From contig NW_022985093.1 of assembly GCF_010015585.1 (NCBI RefSeq), positions 236,254-300,253 of the forward strand: DNA of 64,000 nt. The letters run 5' to 3'. Positions 57,745 through 64,000 of this stretch are shown here, in pieces (within the stretch, counting starts at the first letter, position 1; every line of letters begins with the position of its first letter). A model generated the notes under the pieces. The model saw only the letters and a list, made by a program, of their open reading frames with translations, had not been told where the DNA came from and made no database searches. The translations under genes were made by a program, and so were the position numbers. Origin of the DNA: Eremomyces bilateralis CBS 781.70 (lineage: Eukaryota; Ascomycota; Dothideomycetes; Eremomycetales; Eremomycetaceae).

Positions 57745-60700
57745 ATGCGACTGCTTAGCACTGGCCCTGGCGGAAGCTTCAGCCTGCACTGCTTCACCAG
57801 CAACATTCCTAGCTATGCAATCCTTTCGCACACCTGGGAGGCGGATGACCAGGAGGTTACATTCCAAGATATTATGAATGCCGCGGGAACCAGCAAGACA
57901 GGCTATAGAAAGATCGAGTTTTGTAAGGAGCAAGCAGAGAAAAACGGACTTCAGTATTTCTGGGTGGACAGCTGCTGCATCGACAAGTCAAGTAGCGCCG
58001 AGCTCACAGAAGCTATCAACTCGATGTTTCGCTGGTACCAGGATGCAGCAAAATGCTATGTATATCTCTCAGACGTTTCAACAGGAAAGCACACCCGATC
58101 TTCTAAGCTCCTATGGGAACCGGCGTTTAGACAGGGTCGATGGTTCACCAGAGGTTGGACACTACAGGAGCTTCTTGCTCCGCGATCAGTCGAGTTCTTC
58201 TCCCGAGATGGCAAGCGACTTGGTAACAAAGACTCGTTAGAACAGCAAATTCATAAGATCACTGGGATTGCAATTGACGCACTTCGAGGACATCTTTCTC
58301 AATTCAGCGACGAGGAGCGAATGGCATGGGCAGAAAAGCGAGAGACCACGAAAGAAGAGGATCAAGCATATTGCCTCATGGGAATCTTCGACGTCTCCCT
58401 ACCAGTCATATATGGCGAGGGGAAAAGAAAAGCACTCCAGCGGCTTCGAGAAGCGATCGATAAGCGTTCAGGCGATACGCAAGGTAATTTAACCGCCAAA
58501 TTATTTAGTTAGCCGGCTAATCTGCGAAGTGGAATGGAACAACAAGGAACGGGACTGTATGCAAGCCCTGCGTACTTCGGCTTCCGACTACGAGCAGTTC
58601 AAGGAGAGGAACTCTAGCCGACTTAGAGATACCTGTCAGTGGGTTCTCCATCATAAAAATTTCCGAAACTGGAAAGACAGCAGCTCCTCAAGTCTTCTTT
58701 GGATATCTGCGGATCCTGGATGCGGAAAATCGGTTTTTTCTAAATCTCTTGTCGACGAAGACTTGAAAAATATGGACGCTCGCACAACTTACTACTTCTT
58801 CTTCAAAGATGACGACGACGTACAGAAAAGTGCAGTTACAGCTCTTGCGGCACTACTCCACCAGCTCTTTCGGCGGAAACCAACACTTATTAAACATGCT
58901 ATTTCGGATTTCGCCGCTAATGGACATCAACTTTCTCAATCATTTCATACACTCTGGGGGATTTTAATAAAGACGGTGGCTGATCGGAATGCCGGGGAAG
59001 TCTTTTGCGTCTTGGATGCCCTCGACGAATGCACAAAAGCAGGGCAGTATCAGATTATTAACGCTCTCAGTTCATTCTATCAGCAAGCAAGCTCCGGAAA
59101 CGATTCATCTCGACTCAAAATATGTATCACTAGTCGTCCTTACCCAGACATCGAACGGCGCTTCACCGATCTTACTTCTAACTTTCCTACGATTCGGCTA
59201 CACGGCGAGCAAGAGTCAGATGAAATCAGTCGTGAGATCGACCTAGTCATCAAATGGAGAGTATCCCAACTCGGATCTGAGCTTAAGCTTAATAATTTAG
59301 AACAGTCAAATCTCGAAATAGAACTGTTAAGAATGAGCCACCGAACATACCTCTGGGTAACGCTCATTTTCGATATCATTCGTAAAATGATTCGACCGAC
59401 AAGTCGGAAACTGAAGGCAGTTATTAGTAACCTTCCGTCTACAGTTGATGAAGCATACGAAGCGATTCTTACAAAAATCGAGGAAGATGATCGACCACAA
59501 GCGCGGAAATTGCTCTATATCGTTGTTGGAGCAACCAGGCCTCTTACACTGAAGGAAATGAACATCGCTCTAGCTATAGAAGACCGTCATCGCTCCTACG
59601 ACGACCTTAAGCCTGACCTTGACGATAAAGCGAGGTTTGAGGCGTCGGTGACACACCTCTGCGGGCTCTTTGTGACTGTAGTGGATCGAACGGTCTATCT
59701 AATCCATCAGACCGCAAAAGAATTCCTTCTCGCGAAGAGCGAGGCCGCTGCTATTGGATGGAAACATTCTCTTGTTCCAACGAATTCCGAGACCCTTATG
59801 GCCAGAGCATGCCTTACATATCTTTCATTTACTGAATTTGATGGAGCGACAGATCAGATCTCTGCAGCAGTCAAACACGACTACTTAGATTATGCTGCCG
59901 GTTCTTGGGCTGCTCACTATCGAAAAGCACAGCATAGTGCAACCGAGCAAATGTTGGACTTGGTTTTCAGAGTCTGCGATACCCGATCCCAGCGGTTCAA
60001 GACTTGGTTCGATATATACTGGAAGATGGCTTACCAGTGGCACTCTAATCCACAGTTCACAAGCATTCTGATGGTAGAGTCATATTTTGGGCACGAGGGT
60101 ATCGTCAAGCTGCTGCTCGAGGCCGAGGCCGAGGCCGACTCGAAGGATGATAACGGTCAGACGCCGCTGTCATGGGCGGCCGAGAACGGGCATGCGGGTA
60201 TCGTCAAACTGCTGCTCGAGGCCGACGCCGACGCTGACTCGAAGGATAACAACGGTCGGACGCCGCTGTGGAGGGCGGCCACGAACGGGCACGAGAGTAT
60301 CGTCAAGCAGCTGCACGAGGCCGAGGCCGAGGCCGACTCGAAGGATAACTACGGTCGGACGCCGCTGTGGAGGGCGGCCGAGAACGGGCACGCGGGTGTC
60401 GTCAAGCTGCTGCTCGAGGCCGAGGTCGACGCTAACTCGAAGGATAACAACGGTCAGACGGCGCTGTCGTGGGCGGCCGCGAACGGGCATAAGAGTATCA
60501 TCAAGCTGCTGCTCGAGGCCGAGGCCGAGGCCGACTCGAAGGATGACTACGGTCGGACGCCGCTGTCGTGGGCAGCCGAGAACGGGCACGAGGGTATCGT
60601 CAAGCTGCTGCTCGAGGCCGAGGCCGAGGCCGACTCGAAGGACGATGACGGTCGGACGCTGCTATGGTGGGCGGCCGAGAACGGGCACGAGAGTATCGTC

Positions 60701-60859
60701 AAGCTGCTGCTCGAGGCCGGCGTCGACGCCAACTCGAAGGATAACTACGGTCGGACGCCGCTGTGGTGGGCGGCCGCGAACGGGCACGAGGGTATCGTGA
60801 AGCTGCTGGAGTCCTTTAGCACTCTAGGATTTTCGGTTTGCCCCCCACCCACTACCTAA
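57745..60859 (+). CDS. NLR-type receptor: HET - NACHT - ankyrin repeats
   Basis: Two exons (57745-58483, 58530-60859) with a 46-base intron give 1022 residues. The N-terminal HET domain has YAILSHTWEADDQEVTFQDI, YFWVDSCCIDKSSSAELTEA, RGWTLQELLAPRSVEFFS and the tail EDQAYCLMGIFDVSLPVIYG. The NACHT ATPase has a P-loop (LLWISADPGCGKSVFSKSL) and Walker B (VFCVLDALDECT), then CITSRPYPDIERRF as sensor. The C-terminus has seven full ankyrin units and part of an eighth, ending abruptly in SFSTLGFSVCPPPTT. HET-NACHT proteins trigger cell death on non-self recognition in fungi (vegetative incompatibility; HET-D and HET-E are relatives with WD repeats). All catalytic motifs look intact. Confidence 0.92.
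60089..60813 (+). repeat. 99-base tandem repeats coding near-identical ankyrin units
   Basis: Seven complete units of 33 codons start at 60089 and fill 60089-60781; an eighth breaks off after about ten codons. Units read GHEGIVKLLLEAEAEADSKD and then NGRTPLWWAAEN with changes at few positions (for example RTPLW/QTPLSW, AEAEAD/AGVDAN). Variation is concentrated at positions expected on the ankyrin binding surface. Confidence 0.93.
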
Positions 60860-61823
60860 AGTCATCCACGCTCTTAAAATATTCTGTATAGTTAATAGAC
60901 AAGAACTTCTATTGCTTTGAAATCAATCTGCTGTTTATAAAATCCATGCGGTTCTCGGATTGGTAATAATTCTCGGTTTAATGTGCCACGTGATATACGG
61001 TACTCATTTGACAGTCAAATGGCTTTCGTTGCCACCAGACTCTCTGCATTTTAAAAGCGTTCTTTTGAGGTCAGCTTCAGCTGAATCCCCGTTTAGCTTC
61101 AAGAAGACCATTTAGGCAAAGAGTATGAAGGCATCCGTGCGCTGAGAAGAATCCAAGATTCCAAGATGCAAAATGCAAAACCGGAAACCGAATCTCCTCG
61201 CGACTGTATAAATCATAGAACGCCTGCGGAATAGACTCTTGGTGTCGTGAGTGTTATAAAGAGCCAAATCTGGCTCCCGGTAGGAGTGAGAGCCTGATTT
61301 TGTACAGTAGTAGGGTCATTCGAGGCGTAATGATGTAAACGAGTGACCCTTTGGGCCATTAGAGAGTCCGAACAGGCCGTTCCGACTACGATATACATGT
61401 AGGAGAGGAAAGGGAGAGAGCGAGCAGTGGGTGAGCAGTGGGTAAAGAACCCAAATGGCTAATATCTATCAGGAGCCTGTTTGAGCTCCGGTAATGATCT
61501 ACGAACCGTGAAAGTCATAGAGTGCTGCGTGAGCAGTGGGTGAGCATTGGGTGAGCAGTACCACGTGGCTGGGCGCGCGAGCCGCGCGAGGGAGATCTGG
61601 GGCATGGACGCGCCGCTCATCAGGCCGGATGATCATATCGTGTGGCGGATGTCGTCTGGTGCGAGGCCGATTGATGCCGACTCGATCCTGCGTTCGATGA
61701 GCAAGTGGGGGGTGAGGCACACCCCACTGTGCTCCATTCATACCCGCTGACCCCGCCACCCTGCTCCATTCACGCCCTACCCGGTCACATGACATACCAA
61801 TCCCTTAGAAATGTGGTCGTGGG
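60860..61823. other. Intergenic region with short repeats
   Basis: No gene is supported. The stretch holds clusters of GTGAGCAGTGGG-type units (about 61421-61442 and 61529-61560) and a copy of a dispersed repeat at 61709-61773, whose relative lies at 52812-52870. Confidence 0.6.
61816..61823. repeat. Left copy of 8-base target-site duplication
   Basis: GTCGTGGG directly precedes the left inverted repeat and occurs again directly after the right one (63845-63852). Confidence 0.85.
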
Positions 61824-63844
61824 TTACCTCAGCAAGCTCAGGCTATTTGTGGTCGTGCCAAGGCACCGGAGTGGGACTATACCTAATCGGTAAGTCACAT
61901 GCACTCCTCGAACAAATAGCCTGAGGATTCTGTCAATGGGTTTTGGGTGTGTGTGGAGAGCTTTCATACCAAATGGAAGACCATTTTTAACTCCATTTTC
62001 TTCCACAACCACACTGTGCTCCGTCAATTAAATATAACCATTCGATTCCCCTGCTTTTTCTCCATAATTGATTGAATTTTGGGTCATGTCGGCCTGAAAC
62101 CAGCGTCGTCAGAGCGCGCGGTTGAACTCGCCCACTTTGCTACTTGCTCCAAGTCCTCAGCATAGTGCTGCGTCAAACACATCTAATGCACCACATCAGA
62201 AAGTAAGAGGGTCTCAAAGACGCAGTAAGCCACAGAGAATAAATGAGATATGTCAATTCATGAAGAAAAGAGCATTAAATTTTGAGAATTTATCTACATC
62301 TACGCGACGACTTAAGGGTTGGGTGGTTATAGAGAGTGCTCTGTCACGCGAGCCAAATAGCTCGCTGAGGCTGTCTACGGTTAGCCAGAGCCCAGAGGTC
62401 TTAGACGCACTATAAGAATCCCGCGTCTAGTGCGGCAGGAACTATCACTATAAAGGGTCTAAGGAAGGAAATGAAGGCACTAGAAGAAGCCGTAGATATG
62501 TTTAGTGCCTACTAAGTCGACTGCATCTAGGAGAAGACTTTACCTACCGGCGTAGGGAGGGGGAAACAGTTAGAGGGTTAGAAAATCGAGGACTACGAGT
62601 GTATACTAGGCGACATACTGTCTAGGCAGATATACGAGCAAGTTAGCACTCGTGCTCCTCTTCTATGTAGATTGCTTAATAGTCTTATGACACCTAAGAT
62701 GAGAAAAGATCGACTACCACGGGATCCTGTTAAGTTTAACCACAGGATTGCGATAGTCACGTTAATTCTCTGCTATTCTCGGGGGTCGGAAGGGAGCAAT
62801 AGGTTTCCCCGCGTATTTGACGCCTTTCTGCATTCAAATGGTGTGAAACGGCGTGTCCTCGATATTCTTCACCAGCTTGGGGTTTATAAAGGCTACAAGA
62901 GGGCCCACAGATATCTCGAAACCGTGGCAGAATAAACAAAGGCATCCTTATCGCCTCTTAGTATATAGACGTCGACCGATTATAACTAGGGGACGGTCCG
63001 TCGATATACTCCTGTCTAATTCGATCCAAAGGGATAAGGATGAAGCCGATGCCACCGCGACAAAGCAATAGCGTTACCTGGAATATGACACTTTTACCAA
63101 AAGATATCTTCGCTACAAGAGGAAGGTCCTCCTACTTGAATACTAAATGCCATATAACATCTACCTGCTTCTAACGAGGCTCGAATGGGTAGAGATGGCG
63201 GTCTAGGCCTGCTCGGATGATGACCTTCTGCACTTCCTCGGGCACGTCTCTTGCAATTTCGACCAGCCGCTGTATAGCTAGCATACTCGTAGTGCTATAG
63301 GCATCGTGGACGAGATCTCTGGCGATGTCCACAGTCTCTCGTCGCCCGTTTCGAACGCTCGCCTTGCTTCGCATGGGAAATATGAACACAAAATGTGTTC
63401 AATAATAGATATTCGTGTGAATACCGACCGAGAAAGGCGTTATATGACATCCAATGGGTGTTTTCCAGGCTCATTCGACCGTAAGCTCCGGAACGATGGC
63501 TGGATGGTGATTTCGGTGTGGTCTAGTTCATCACATATTAGCGTTTTTCACCCGACACAAGCATGGACATGTAAAAAAAAATCAATTACGAGATAGAGAA
63601 TACTTTAATACACAATCGATCAGATTTTGGAGTACATACGACGTGTTTTGATGTGGTTATTAATGGATCGTGATTTTGTCAAATCCACAGAGATACATAC
63701 AAACCACATACAAAATTTATGCAGAGCAGTGCGCGTCATTGACAGAATCCTCAGGCTATTTACCAGAGGAGTAGTTAAAGTAACGTGACCTTTTACAAAA
63801 AAGGTTAGACTCCCCTGAGAAATAGCCTGAGCTTGCTGAGGTAA
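61824..63844. mobile_element. 2021-base inverted-repeat DNA element with 8-base target duplication
   Basis: The left inverted repeat (61824-61938) begins TTACCTCAGCAAGCTCAGGC, and the right one (63737-63844) is its reverse complement at both ends, with a divergent middle of about 60 bases. Each terminal repeat also contains an inverted pair of the 12-mer CTCAGGCTATTT (61837-61848 with 61914-61925; 63750-63761 with 63820-63831). The element is flanked by GTCGTGGG on both sides. An 8-base duplication occurs in hAT and P superfamilies, but the long terminal repeats are unlike a typical hAT. The interior holds decayed coding sequence, so this copy is probably non-autonomous. Confidence 0.85.
62122..63070 (+). 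pseudogene. Decayed coding remnant inside the inverted-repeat element (DUF6589-like)
   Basis: Readable segments include FMKKRALNFENLSTSTRRLK and, best preserved at 62672-62932, KDRLPRDPVKFNHRIAIVTL followed by LCYSRGSEGSNRFPRVFDAF and LHSNGVKRRVLDILHQLGVY. This resembles the conserved start of proteins carrying DUF6589, which are abundant and repetitive in fungal genomes. The reading frame is broken in several places. The assignment rests on remembered similarity and is moderate at best. Confidence 0.45.
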
Positions 63845-63852
63845 GTCGTGGG
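63845..63852. repeat. Right copy of 8-base target-site duplication
   Basis: GTCGTGGG directly follows the right inverted repeat and matches 61816-61823 exactly. Confidence 0.85.
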
Positions 63853-64000
63853 ACTCCTCAAAACTGAGGATGAGTAAGCTTCAGCTGACGAACCTAGGGC
63901 AGTCCAAATGAGCTCATCTGGATTAAATGATGAATTACAGAGGAATCTCATAAAAGGTGGCAGTAATGGGCCCGTGCGTTGCTGATTAATCATGCTGAGT

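Noticed and set aside
1-64000. CRISPR arrays, bacterial operons, rRNA genes
   Set aside because: The window is eukaryotic nuclear DNA with spliceosomal introns. No regularly spaced repeats of CRISPR type and no rRNA-like sequence were seen.

Overview
This window is nuclear DNA of a filamentous ascomycete (Pezizomycotina). Nearly all genes carry short introns (about 41-150 bases) with GT donors, CTRAY-type branch points and AG acceptors. The gene content is typically fungal: a Far1-type scaffold, Rxt3, a LAM-family lipid-transfer protein, AA9-type and pectin-active secreted proteins, and a HET-NACHT-ankyrin receptor. The genus cannot be told from the sequence. The pectinase accessory enzyme, AA9-like protein and cutinase relative suggest a plant-associated or plant-degrading fungus. 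Exons were built by hand from splice signals and reading phase. In almost every model the summed exon length is a whole number of codons.

Layout. (1) 1-3339, minus strand: most of a RING-PH-VWA scaffold of the Far1/Ste5 class, running off the left edge. (2) 3340-10906: a 7.6 kb stretch with no gene I can support. (3) 10907-19971: a GPI-anchored wall protein, an Atg38-like autophagy protein (MIT domain, Atg8-binding motif, coiled coil), a small unknown protein and a GRAM-VASt-TM sterol-transfer protein. (4) 21143-26004: a run of secreted-protein genes: a basic cysteine-containing protein, rhamnogalacturonan acetylesterase, a DUF4360 protein, and an AA9-like protein that appears to lack both histidines of the copper brace. 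(5) 27257-44645: a compact housekeeping block: ISA1, ATP synthase OSCP, HMG-CoA lyase ending in SKL, CWC15, RRP45, a 6-phosphofructo-2-kinase/bisphosphatase, RXT3 and BTN1. (6) 45774-48850: a cutinase-family gene broken by one stop codon, and DNA polymerase iota. (7) 48900-64000: a rapidly changing, transposon-rich end with a Tc1/mariner-type element carrying one frameshift, a membrane protein, an unknown nuclear-looking protein, a broken kinase-like gene back-to-back with a HET-NACHT-ankyrin receptor, and a 2.02 kb inverted-repeat element flanked by an 8-base target duplication.

Links between genes. OSCP/HMG-CoA lyase and CWC15/RRP45 are divergent pairs on short shared intergenic regions, and HMG-CoA lyase and CWC15 converge with 56 bases between them. 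The secreted genes at 21-26 kb form a small accessory group between housekeeping genes. The right end combines an NLR with near-identical ankyrin units, a dead kinase-like neighbour and two DNA transposons, as expected of an accessory region.
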